Shown in pieces: positions 17,972 through 25,374 of a stretch of 64,000 bases of DNA. Both the position numbers and the translations under genes were made by a program. Within the stretch, counting starts at the first letter, position 1; the number at the start of each line of letters is the position of its first letter. The stretch is from Nitrosomonas sp. Nm51 (GTDB lineage: Bacteria; Pseudomonadota; Gammaproteobacteria; Burkholderiales; Nitrosomonadaceae): the NCBI RefSeq assembly GCF_900111165.1, contig NZ_FOGH01000001.1, positions 151,841 through 215,840 on the forward strand, read 5' to 3'. The notes beneath the pieces were generated by a model, which saw nothing but the letters and a program-made list of their open reading frames with translations, did not search any database and was not told where the DNA came from.

Positions 17972-18462
17972 AATACCGTTTTTTCACCATACCGGTAAGT
18001 GATACAGTCAACGCTGCACATGAACTGAATCAATTCTGTGCGCAGCACAGAATTTGCGAAGTCGAAAAACACTTTGTGGCGCATGGCGCAGCCAGTTTTT
18101 GGTCATTTTGTGTGACATGGACCGATCAGGAAACTGCTCTGACTTCGGGCAGCGTCAGGCAGCGCAATGATAAAATCGATTACAAGGAATTGCTGGGCGA
18201 TGATGAGTTCACCCTCTATTCCCGGTTGCGCGTACTGCGCAAAACGATTGCTGAACGCGAAGGAACGCCGGCGTATAACGTATTCACCAATGCGCAACTT
18301 GCCGCCGTTGTGCAGCAGCGCATCACAACAAAATCGGCTTTGCTGGAAATCGAGGGCATAGGAAAAATGCGTGTAGAAAAGTATGCCGATGAATTGCTGG
18401 CATGTTTGAAAAATTTTTACGCCAGCGGTCACGCGGATGAAAAGAATACTGATCACACTTGA
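17968..18462 (+). CDS. HRDC-domain DGR accessory protein
   Basis: 164 residues. It starts MKYRFFTIPVSD and carries an HRDC domain at about 77-147 (LYSRLRVLRKTIAEREGTPAYNVF, ALLEIEGIGKMRVEKY), a nucleic-acid-binding fold of RecQ helicases and RNase D. In DGRs lacking a canonical Avd, HRDC proteins are known accessory genes next to the reverse transcriptase and may deliver template RNA or cDNA. The start overlaps the target-1 stop by 4 bp and the RT start lies inside its last codons, so all are translationally coupled. Its role in homing is inference from position. Confidence 0.9.
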   Translation: MKYRFFTIPVSDTVNAAHELNQFCAQHRICEVEKHFVAHGAASFWSFCVTWTDQETALTSGSVRQRNDKIDYKELLGDDEFTLYSRLRVLRKTIAEREGTPAYNVFTNAQLAAVVQQRITTKSALLEIEGIGKMRVEKYADELLACLKNFYASGHADEKNTDHT

Positions 18463-19444
18463 GGCCATTTCCGAGCGCAAGAATCTTGTGCTTGCCTTGC
18501 ATAAAGCAGCAAGGGGCAAGCGGCACCGGTCCGATGTGCAGGCTTTTTTTCACAATATGGATGCCAATTTGAACCGGTTGGGTCGAGATATTTGCCAATT
18601 ACGCCTGCCGTATGGGCTGTTCAGGACTTTTGAAATTCATGATCCGAAAAAACGCCTCATTCATGCGGCTTGTTTTGAAGACCGCGTTTTTCACCATGCT
18701 TTGATGAATCTTGCTGGTGAAGTATTGGAACGGGCAATGATGCCACAAAGCTTTGCCTGCCGTCGGGGAATGGGTGTCCATAAAGCAGCGAAAAAAGTAC
18801 AGCAGCTTCTATGCCGCAATACCTGGTATGGCAAAATCGATATCGATGGCTATTTTGCATCGATACCGCACGGCCGCCTGCTTGAAGTTTTGTTGCGCCG
18901 CTACAAGGGTGAGGCGTGCATTGCGCAATTCAAACGTATCATTGCCAGTTACCAGAGTGGCCCAGAAACTGGTTTGCCGATTGGATCGCTGACATCGCAG
19001 TATTTCGCCAATTATTATCTGGATGGTCTGGATCGGTTGTTGTCTGCATCGACTCTGGTCAAAGGACATGTACGCTATATGGATGATGTTATCTGGTGGG
19101 GTGATGACAGACAGTCGGTTCGCGACGTTTTGCAGTTTTTAGTTGAATGGTTATGGCGGGAAAGAACCCTAAAGATCAAGCCGAATGCGCAAATTCAACC
19201 GAGCAGCCATGGTGTGACCTATTGCGGCTTTCGTGTTTTGCGCGGCGCCATGCGCCTTAGTCGACGGCGCAAGCGGCGCTATCAGCAACGACGGCTCTAT
19301 TGGGAACAGCTTTGCCGGCATGGCGAAATCAGCCCGCAACAGCTACAGCGGGCATACGCCGGCGTGCAGGCTATTACCGCGCAAACTGATTCCCGTGCGT
19401 GGCGTATAGAAAACCTGCGCCGTCATCCCGCGTATGCGGTATGA
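18437..19444 (+). CDS. DGR reverse transcriptase
   Basis: A 335-residue reverse transcriptase. It has NLVLALHKAARGKRHR near the start, catalytic Asp135 in KIDIDGYF, GLPIGSLTSQ (179-188) and RYMDD (213-217) with the paired catalytic aspartates. The GxxTSQ form of motif 4 is characteristic of the DGR/retron-like clade, and no maturase or endonuclease domain is present, excluding a group II intron enzyme. It copies template RNA with adenine misincorporation in known DGRs. It overlaps the HRDC gene by 26 bp; the template repeat begins 25 bp after its stop codon. Confidence 0.96.
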   Translation: MKRILITLEAISERKNLVLALHKAARGKRHRSDVQAFFHNMDANLNRLGRDICQLRLPYGLFRTFEIHDPKKRLIHAACFEDRVFHHALMNLAGEVLERAMMPQSFACRRGMGVHKAAKKVQQLLCRNTWYGKIDIDGYFASIPHGRLLEVLLRRYKGEACIAQFKRIIASYQSGPETGLPIGSLTSQYFANYYLDGLDRLLSASTLVKGHVRYMDDVIWWGDDRQSVRDVLQFLVEWLWRERTLKIKPNAQIQPSSHGVTYCGFRVLRGAMRLSRRRKRRYQQRRLYWEQLCRHGEISPQQLQRAYAGVQAITAQTDSRAWRIENLRRHPAYAV

Positions 19445-19469
19445 TAATGGCGGGTGACAGATCAGCAAG

Positions 19470-19598
19470 CGGCGCGGGGCGTGTTATCCGCGGTGGTTCC
19501 TGGAACAACAACGGCAGGAACGTTCGTTCTGCTAACCGCAACAGGAACAGCCCTGACAAGCGTAACAACAATCTTGGTTTCCGTCTTGCCCTAGCTCA
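19470..19598 (+). repeat. DGR template repeat (TR)
   Basis: 129 nt identical to VR1 and VR2 except at adenines. It carries 28 adenines in the first 125 nt, arranged as ten AAC/AAT codons plus AGG and AAG in the frame used by the targets. Mutating AAC or AAT at both A positions can never give a stop; only the one AAG codon could become TAG. A longer open frame crosses the TR but lacks a ribosome site and is not called as a gene. It is transcribed as the RNA template downstream of the RT gene. Confidence 0.95.
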
Positions 19599-19759
19599 AC
19601 ATGCGGCCGGATGGTGCGTGAATGACCAGATCGTCATCCCGTTTTTTGCCGTGCGCAAGAACAAAAAGCCAGGCCGCCGGTACGCTAGTAATGCGCGTAA
19701 GTCCGCTGTGAACGCTTGCCGGGTGGCCGATTTGGTCAAATATACGATTCCTGGTGCCA

Positions 19760-20611
19760 ATGAAGCAATTGATTCACAATGTTCTTGACATGGAAACAGA
19801 GTTTCATGCCGGTTCTCCACCGGCGTTCCCGTATCCATGGGCGCCGGCATGGGGCGAAGACCGTTACGGTTTGTGGATGGCGCTGGATTTTAAGAGCGTG
19901 CGCACTGTTTTCCGCTGGATACTTCCGGGGATGTTCTGGATGGGTTCGCTTGAAAATGAGAACGGACGTTTTGACTGGGAAGACCGGCATCGTGTAACAA
20001 TCAGCCACGGTTTCTGGCTCGGTGAAACGGCGGTAACGCAGGCATTGTGGCGTGCGGTGCGTGGAGACAATCCGGGTTATTTCAAAGGAGACAATCTGCC
20101 GGTGGAACAGGTAAGCTGGGATGATGTTCAGGCATTTATCGAAACACTCAATCGTTTTCATCCGGCGCTCAAAACCCGCCTGCCGTGGGAGGCGGAATGG
20201 GAATACGCCTGCCGTGCAGGCAGTGAAACCGCGTTTCATTTTGGCGATGAATTGCATCTGGAAAAAGTCAATTACCGTGGCGTCTGGGATTTTAATGATT
20301 CAAATGGATGGGGGAAAGGGGCGCGGCGATCGACTGCCGAAGTTAAAAGCTATCCGTGCAACGCGTGGGGTTTGTATGAAATGCATGGCAATGTCTGGGA
20401 GTGGTGCGCGGATGCGTGGCAGGAACATTTAGGTAAGCAGCCTCAGGTGGATCCCTGGCGGCAAGACAAATTGGCCGGCGGCGCGGGGCGTGTTATCCGC
20501 GGTGGTTCCTGGTTCAACTTCGGCAGGCTCGTTCGTTCTGCTCACCGCTCCGGGTTCAGCCCTGACGGGCGTAACGACCTTCTTGGTTTCCGTCTTGCCC
20601 TAGGTCATTGA
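19760..20611 (+). CDS. DGR target 2: FGE/C-lectin fold variable protein
   Basis: About 283 residues, almost entirely one FGE-sulfatase-like domain: FRWILPGMFWMGS (about 51), GFWLGETAVTQALW, LPWEAEWEYACRAG, NAWGLYEMHGNVWEWC, RVIRGGSW, GFRLALGH. The last 43 codons are VR2 and the stop follows directly, so the variable face is the C-terminus. There is no signal peptide, so it is cytoplasmic. The start is uncertain: GTG 19754, ATG 19760 and ATG 19790 are all in frame with no strong ribosome site. It lies downstream of the TR, separate from the TIR/MoxR/target-1 operon, so a single TR serves two targets. Confidence 0.92.
   Translation: MKQLIHNVLDMETEFHAGSPPAFPYPWAPAWGEDRYGLWMALDFKSVRTVFRWILPGMFWMGSLENENGRFDWEDRHRVTISHGFWLGETAVTQALWRAVRGDNPGYFKGDNLPVEQVSWDDVQAFIETLNRFHPALKTRLPWEAEWEYACRAGSETAFHFGDELHLEKVNYRGVWDFNDSNGWGKGARRSTAEVKSYPCNAWGLYEMHGNVWEWCADAWQEHLGKQPQVDPWRQDKLAGGAGRVIRGGSWFNFGRLVRSAHRSGFSPDGRNDLLGFRLALGH
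20479..20607 (+). repeat. DGR variable region VR2
   Basis: 129 nt aligned to the template without gaps, with 17 differences before the 3' boundary, all at template A. It shares with VR1 the GGTCA 3' edge that the template lacks. Its set of changed positions overlaps but is not the same as VR1's, and where both changed the bases mostly differ, so the two were diversified independently. Confidence 0.95.
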
Positions 20612-20665
20612 GCTCAGGCAAAAAGGCGGGCAAAGTCATGCATTCGGCGGATAGCACGGACAGCT

Positions 20666-20687
20666 GCGCCTGCACTGAAGCAGGCGC
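20666..20687. other. GC-rich hairpin downstream of VR2
   Basis: GCGCCTGC and GCAGGCGC form a perfect 8-bp stem around a 6-nt loop, 58 bp after VR2. In studied DGRs a short GC hairpin or cruciform just 3' of the target's homing site boosts homing. Position and stem length are similar, though farther away than usual. It has no T run, so it is a poor terminator. Confidence 0.45.
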
Positions 20688-20836
20688 GGCAGGCCGTGCG
20701 GTAGCGGTTTATCCGGCGGTGAAACGAAAACAATGCGTTTGCTTTTGTCCGAGCGATCGCATACGCTATGTCTGAACCGGGTCAGTATTAGTATCAACAC
20801 CCCTAATGAGAAATAAAACGTAATTTATGTTAAACA

Positions 20837-21994
20837 ATGACACTCAACTATTTTGACCACAATGCCACTACGCGGGTGGATGATGCAGTGATGGCGGCGA
20901 TGCTGCCTTATTTTCAGCAGGAATACGGTAATGCGTCCAGCCGCCATGCGCTGGGAACGGTTGCGCGGCGCGCCATCGACAAGGCGCGCGAACAGGTGGC
21001 GGCTGCTGCCGGGGTGCAGCCGGTGCAGGTGATTTTTACCAGCGGCGGTTCCGAAGCCAACAATCTGTTTATCCGCGGCGCGGCGGACAGTCTGCAGCCG
21101 GGTCATATCGCGATCAGCGCTATCGAGCATCCCTGCGTTCTGAAACCGGCGCAGGCGTTGTCGCAGCGGTCTGCCGCGCGCTGGACGTTGCAGCGGCTGG
21201 CGGTCAATCAGCACGGGCAGGTGGAACCGGCAGCGGCCCGGGATGCGATGGCGCAGCAAAAGCCTGCGCTGGTTTCCGTGATGCTGGCGAATAACGAAAC
21301 CGGCGTGATTCAGGATGTGGCCGCGATTGCAGAGACTGCGCGCTCACAGGATGCGTATGTGCATACCGACGCGGTACAGGGGCTTGGCAAGATACCCGTC
21401 GACTTTACAGCGCTCAATGTGCATGCCATGACGCTGTCGTCGCACAAAATATACGGGCCGAAGGGCGCGGCCGCGCTGATTGTCGACAAACGTTTGCTGT
21501 TAAAACCGTTGATTTACGGCGGCGGTCATGAGAACGGGCTGCGCTCCGGTACCGAGAATGTCCCCGCCATCGTCGGATTTGGCGTTGCCTGCGAACTGGC
21601 CCGGGCGCGCATGGCCGAAACGGCGCAGCATGTCGCGCAGCTGCGCGAAACGCTGGAACAGGGTCTGGTTGAAATGGGCGCGGTGATTTTTGGCGCAGGC
21701 GCTGCGCGCATCCCGAACACCACTTATTTTGCGCTGCCGGATGTGGAAGGCGATACGCTGGTTGTGAAACTGGATAAGGCGGGCTTTGCCGTTGCCAGCG
21801 GCGCGGCCTGCTCCAGCGTGAATCCGGGGCAAAGCCATGTGCTGGAAGCAATGCAGGTCGACCCGCTGCTTGCGCGCTGCGCGGTGCGCGTCAGTCTCGG
21901 GCGCGATAATACGCCGGCGCAAATCGAGGCGTTTCTGAAAGCGACGCAGGAAATTGTCGCGGAGCTCAGGCGTATGAGCAGCCTGGCTTTTTAG
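20837..21994 (+). CDS. Cysteine desulfurase, NifS/IscS family
   Basis: 385-residue PLP enzyme that removes sulfur from cysteine to form a protein persulfide. It starts YFDHNATTRVDD. The PLP lysine is Lys204 in SSHKIYGPKG, and the mobile-loop cysteine is Cys324 in SGAACSS. The length is close to NifS-type class I enzymes. No scaffold (iscU) or other Fe-S genes are beside it. Instead it leads into a set of lipid/nucleotide-type genes, so it may serve a dedicated pathway rather than general Fe-S assembly. Confidence 0.93.
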   Translation: MTLNYFDHNATTRVDDAVMAAMLPYFQQEYGNASSRHALGTVARRAIDKAREQVAAAAGVQPVQVIFTSGGSEANNLFIRGAADSLQPGHIAISAIEHPCVLKPAQALSQRSAARWTLQRLAVNQHGQVEPAAARDAMAQQKPALVSVMLANNETGVIQDVAAIAETARSQDAYVHTDAVQGLGKIPVDFTALNVHAMTLSSHKIYGPKGAAALIVDKRLLLKPLIYGGGHENGLRSGTENVPAIVGFGVACELARARMAETAQHVAQLRETLEQGLVEMGAVIFGAGAARIPNTTYFALPDVEGDTLVVKLDKAGFAVASGAACSSVNPGQSHVLEAMQVDPLLARCAVRVSLGRDNTPAQIEAFLKATQEIVAELRRMSSLAF

Positions 21995-22026
21995 CCGGAT
22001 ATTATTACATCAGTTGCTGTAATTTA

Positions 22027-22200
22027 AACGCTGAACTGTTTTGAATTGCGCGTGCCCGCGACCGCAGGCGCAGTTATTCTGCGGCACAGGGAGCATGTGC
22101 GTTCAATTCAAGACGGGGCAAGTTAACAACCGGCAAGCGAGTCCGTGGGTACAAACCGTACTTTCGCTAGAATCCATGAAAACCAACAGGCATCATAATT
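22027..22200 (+). repeat. Dispersed repeat, copy A
   Basis: About 174 bp similar over its whole length to 32691-32856 on the opposite strand. A 27-bp block beginning CGCAGTTATTCTGCGGCACA is identical and contains the hairpin CGCAG-TTATT-CTGCG. The right end (AACCAACAGGCATCATAATT) is also identical. Small indels disrupt any shared reading frame. It fills most of the 307-bp gap before the nucleotidyltransferase gene. Nature unknown: a relic of a mobile element or a dispersed RNA-encoding repeat. Confidence 0.7.
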
Positions 22201-22301
22201 CAGGCTGGCCGTTGCTGTTGTTGACCTTTATTTTTCAGCAATCTGCACGCTATTCGGGGTAAAATCACATGCTTTGTAATTAACGACCCGAAATCAAATA
22301 C

Positions 22302-23036
22302 GTGAATGTTGTCAAAGCGATTATTCTGAGCGCCGGCCAGGGCCGGCGCTTGCTACCGCTGACCGAAAATTCTCCGAAATGCCTGTTATCCGTTGCCGAC
22401 AAGCCTGTGCTGGCGTGGCAAATCGACGCGCTGCTCGCCGCTGGCATCGATGACATAGCCATCGTGGCGGGTTTTCAGGTGGGGCAGATAGAAGCGCTGT
22501 TGCAGGCGCGTTACGCCGACGTTGATAGCATCAAAGTCGTGTTCAATCCATTTTATGAAGTGGCGGATAATCTGGCCAGTTGCTGGCTGGCGCGCAGCGC
22601 CATGGACGGTGATTTTTTGCTGTTGAACGGCGATACGGTCATTGAGCCTGCGCTGCTGTTGCAAGTATTGAATTCACCGTCAGCCCCGATTACACTGAGC
22701 GTGGATTTCAAGGAAAGCTATGATGCCGACGACATGAAAGTGCAGCTCGATGCGGATGGCTGGGTCAAACAGGTCAGCAAGATTGTGCCGCCCAAAGAAA
22801 TCGATGCCGAGTCGATCGGTCTGGTTTTTTTCCGCGAGCAGGGTCCGGTTTATTTCAGTGAGGCGGTCGCGGATGCGCTGCGCCATCCTGCCGAACTGAA
22901 ATCCTGGTATCTTACCATTATTGATCGGCTTGCCCGCACGCATCTGGTCAATTCGTGTTCTGTAAAAGGGTTTCGCTGGTGTGAAATCGATTTCATCGAA
23001 GACCTGGCCAAAGCGGGAATGCTTTTTACGAAGTAA
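22302..23036 (+). CDS. Sugar/choline-phosphate nucleotidyltransferase-like protein
   Basis: 244 residues with a GTG start. The nucleotidyltransferase signature AIILSAGQGRRLLPLTENSPKCL is at the N-terminus; LLLNGDTV is the metal-binding Asp motif; WCEIDFIEDLAKA near the end supplies the second metal ligand. The size and layout resemble LicC-type phosphocholine cytidylyltransferases and single-domain sugar-phosphate nucleotidyltransferases. It begins a run followed by HIT, desaturase and phosphoglycerate-mutase-like genes, suggesting synthesis of an activated headgroup or sugar. Exact substrate unknown. Confidence 0.85.
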   Translation: MNVVKAIILSAGQGRRLLPLTENSPKCLLSVADKPVLAWQIDALLAAGIDDIAIVAGFQVGQIEALLQARYADVDSIKVVFNPFYEVADNLASCWLARSAMDGDFLLLNGDTVIEPALLLQVLNSPSAPITLSVDFKESYDADDMKVQLDADGWVKQVSKIVPPKEIDAESIGLVFFREQGPVYFSEAVADALRHPAELKSWYLTIIDRLARTHLVNSCSVKGFRWCEIDFIEDLAKAGMLFTK

Positions 23037-23051
23037 TTGCAAGGAGCGAAA

Positions 23052-23495
23052 ATGAATATGCCTGTTTTAAATGACACCATGCGCAAATTCGGTGCGCCGC
23101 AGACAGTTATTCATGCGTTCCAGTACTGGAGCGTTATGCTGCGCCCCGCACAGGCCACGCTTGGCGCGCTGGTGCTGGTTGCGCATGAACCGGCCAGAGC
23201 GTTTTCGCAGCTCGGTACGGCCAGTTTTGTTGAATTGCACGATGCTGTCAATAAAATTGAAGACACACTGGCCAGGGCATTCCAGTATGACAGAATTAAT
23301 TACCTGATGCTGATGATGGTCGATCCGGATGTGCATTTTCATGTTATTCCGCGCTATGCGCAACCAAAACAGTTTGCGGATGCACAATTCATCGATGCCG
23401 GCTGGCCGGCCGCACCGAATCTGGGCCATGTCAATGAAACCGGCGAACAGACAAACCAACTGATTATCGAACATATTAAAACCTGCTGGGTATGA
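23052..23495 (+). CDS. HIT-family nucleotide hydrolase-like protein
   Basis: 147 residues from the ATG at 23052, preceded by AAGGAGCGAAA. The HIT motif region reads DVHFHVIPRY. The last two histidines of the triad are present, but the first position is Asp rather than His. HIT proteins cleave nucleotide phosphoramidates, dinucleotides or nucleotide sugars via a covalent His intermediate; the middle/last His pair is kept, so activity is plausible. It starts 16 bp after the nucleotidyltransferase stop and overlaps the desaturase start by 4 bp. Confidence 0.88.
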   Translation: MNMPVLNDTMRKFGAPQTVIHAFQYWSVMLRPAQATLGALVLVAHEPARAFSQLGTASFVELHDAVNKIEDTLARAFQYDRINYLMLMMVDPDVHFHVIPRYAQPKQFADAQFIDAGWPAAPNLGHVNETGEQTNQLIIEHIKTCWV

Positions 23496-24607
23496 GAGAA
23501 ACTGAAACAACCGTAGCCGGTGAAACAGCGGCATCCGCTGCCGGGCCGGAGAACGGTGAGGCATTTCCGTTACGCGAAGCGCACAATCTGGTGAGTGATC
23601 TGATGACGCCGAACCCCTGGATTTACTGGACGGATTTTTTGTTGAATATTGTTGTCGGGTGGGCAGCGTTTTTTACCGCGCTGGTGTCGCCCCTGTTTTC
23701 ACTGTGGCAGATCGTCGCTTATGTGGTTGCTGTACTGGCTTTGTACCGTGCGGCCATTTTTGTGCATGAGCTGGCGCATTTGAAGAAGGGCACGTTCAAA
23801 ACATTCCGGATCGTTTGGAACTGTTTGTGCGGCATACCTTTCATGATTCCGTCGTTTACGTATGATGGTGTGCATAACGATCACCACAGGCGCGATGTCT
23901 ACGGCACCCGGGAGGACGGCGAATACCTGCCGTTTGCAACCCGCAGGCCTGTTGAAATGGCGGGGTATGTACTGCTGTCGTTTATCCTGCCGTTGTTGCT
24001 GCTGCTGCGTTTTTTGCTGCTGACACCGCTGTCCTATCTGTTTCCACCGTTGCGTAAAATTGTCTGGGAACGCGCTTCGTCGCTGACCATCGATCCGAAT
24101 TACAGGCGCGCGGCGGATGCCATCCGTAACGATCACAACTGGCGGCAGCAGGAACTTGCGGCATTTCTGTTTGCTTTCGTCATTGTTACGCTGGCGCTGC
24201 TGGATGTGATTCCGTATTCGGTGCTGGTGCTCTGGTATCTGGTCGCGGCGATGGTTTTTATCCTGAATTCACTGCGTACGCTGGCGGCGCATGCCTACCG
24301 CAATCCGGGCGAAAAATCCATGAGCCACGCCGAACAGTTCCTGGATTCCGTCAACGTGCCCGGCAATCCGCTGATAACGCCGTTGTGGGCACCCGTCGGA
24401 CTGCGTTTTCATGCCACGCACCATCTGTTCATGAGCATGCCTTATCATAATCTGGGCAAAGCGCAGCGCCGTCTGGTCAACGGACTCGGCGACAATTCGC
24501 TTTATCTGACAACCATGCGCAACAGTCTGTGGGATGCATTGAGGCGTATCTGGCAGGAGTCTGCGCAGGCAACGGAATCCCGGGAAAAGGCGCGTCACAC
24601 CGAATGA
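23492..24607 (+). CDS. Membrane fatty acid desaturase/hydroxylase
   Basis: 371 residues with several membrane segments (about 50-70, 72-90, 150-180, 220-260) and the three His clusters of diiron membrane desaturases: HELAH (about 93), HNDHH (about 128) and HATHHL (about 308). A further His-containing segment (LAAHAYRN) precedes the last box. The enzyme should insert a double bond or hydroxyl group into a lipid or other long chain at the inner membrane, using O2. It is tied by start/stop overlaps to both neighbours, so it belongs to the same pathway. Confidence 0.9.
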   Translation: MRETETTVAGETAASAAGPENGEAFPLREAHNLVSDLMTPNPWIYWTDFLLNIVVGWAAFFTALVSPLFSLWQIVAYVVAVLALYRAAIFVHELAHLKKGTFKTFRIVWNCLCGIPFMIPSFTYDGVHNDHHRRDVYGTREDGEYLPFATRRPVEMAGYVLLSFILPLLLLLRFLLLTPLSYLFPPLRKIVWERASSLTIDPNYRRAADAIRNDHNWRQQELAAFLFAFVIVTLALLDVIPYSVLVLWYLVAAMVFILNSLRTLAAHAYRNPGEKSMSHAEQFLDSVNVPGNPLITPLWAPVGLRFHATHHLFMSMPYHNLGKAQRRLVNGLGDNSLYLTTMRNSLWDALRRIWQESAQATESREKARHTE

Positions 24608-25341
24608 CGGCGGATTCTTCTTTTGGAGTGCGGGCCGCTCCCGGCATAACACGGCTGGTACTGCTGCGTCATGGTCAGAGTATCTGGAATCGTGACAAGA
24701 TATTCACCGGCTGGAGCGATGTTGCCTTAAGCCCTGAGGGAGAGCGGGAGGCGGCGCACGCAGGTTATTTGTTGCAACAGGCCGGTTTTACCCTGGATTG
24801 CTGTTTCTCATCGACACTGCAGCGCGCATCCGGCACAGCGAAAACGGTGCTGTCCGCGATGGCGCTTGAATTGCCTGTGCAAAAATGCTGGCGTCTGAAT
24901 GAACGGCATTATGGTGCGCTGGAAGGCATGGGGCGTCTGGCTGCGGTTGGAAAATTCGGGCTTTGGCCGGTGTTGCGCACGCAAATACGCTACGATGGCG
25001 AACCGCCACGACTGAAAATGGATGACGCGCGTTTTCCGGGTAATCAGTCTGGTTACGCGGGCATCGATGTCAATGAGCTGCCGCAGGGTGAGAGTCTGAA
25101 GCTGGCGGCACAGCGCCTGCAGCCTTACTGGCAGCGTGTTATCCGGCCGGAATTGGCGCGCGGCAGAAACGTTCTGATCGTATCGCACAAAAATCTGCTG
25201 CGCACGCTAATGGGACGGCTCGATCATTTGCCGGCGCGGCAAATGATGAAACTGAAACTGGCGACCGGCAGACCGCTGGTCTATGAACTGGATCGGGCAT
25301 TAGAGCCTGTCCGGCATTACTATATGGATAAAATGCCTTGA
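24604..25341 (+). CDS. Phosphoglycerate mutase-like histidine phosphatase
   Basis: 245 residues, with ATG overlapping the desaturase stop (ATGA). LVLLRHGQSIWN (catalytic His23), FTGWSDVALSPEG, LNERHYGALEG and VSHKNLLRTL match 2,3-bisphosphoglycerate-dependent phosphoglycerate mutase (GpmA). Sequence alone favours glycolytic mutase, but translational coupling to a desaturase and a nucleotidyltransferase operon suggests a recruited phosphatase or mutase role. I leave the gene symbol open for that reason. Confidence 0.88.
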   Translation: MTADSSFGVRAAPGITRLVLLRHGQSIWNRDKIFTGWSDVALSPEGEREAAHAGYLLQQAGFTLDCCFSSTLQRASGTAKTVLSAMALELPVQKCWRLNERHYGALEGMGRLAAVGKFGLWPVLRTQIRYDGEPPRLKMDDARFPGNQSGYAGIDVNELPQGESLKLAAQRLQPYWQRVIRPELARGRNVLIVSHKNLLRTLMGRLDHLPARQMMKLKLATGRPLVYELDRALEPVRHYYMDKMP

Positions 25342-25374
25342 CCGTTTGCAGTATCCTTTACGCTATATCAGTGT

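Noticed and set aside
18437..19444. Group II intron or retron reverse transcriptase
   Set aside because: No intron maturase or endonuclease domain and no msr/msd RNA; the TSQ motif, the adjacent TR and the A-only VR differences identify a DGR.
19399..19788. 129-codon plus-strand frame across the template repeat
   Set aside because: It arises because the TR keeps the target frame open. There is no ribosome site and it overlaps the RT end; the TR is a template, not a gene.
24604..25341. Firm assignment as glycolytic gpmA
   Set aside because: Motifs fit, but the gene is embedded by overlap in a lipid/nucleotide-type run, so the biological role is left open.
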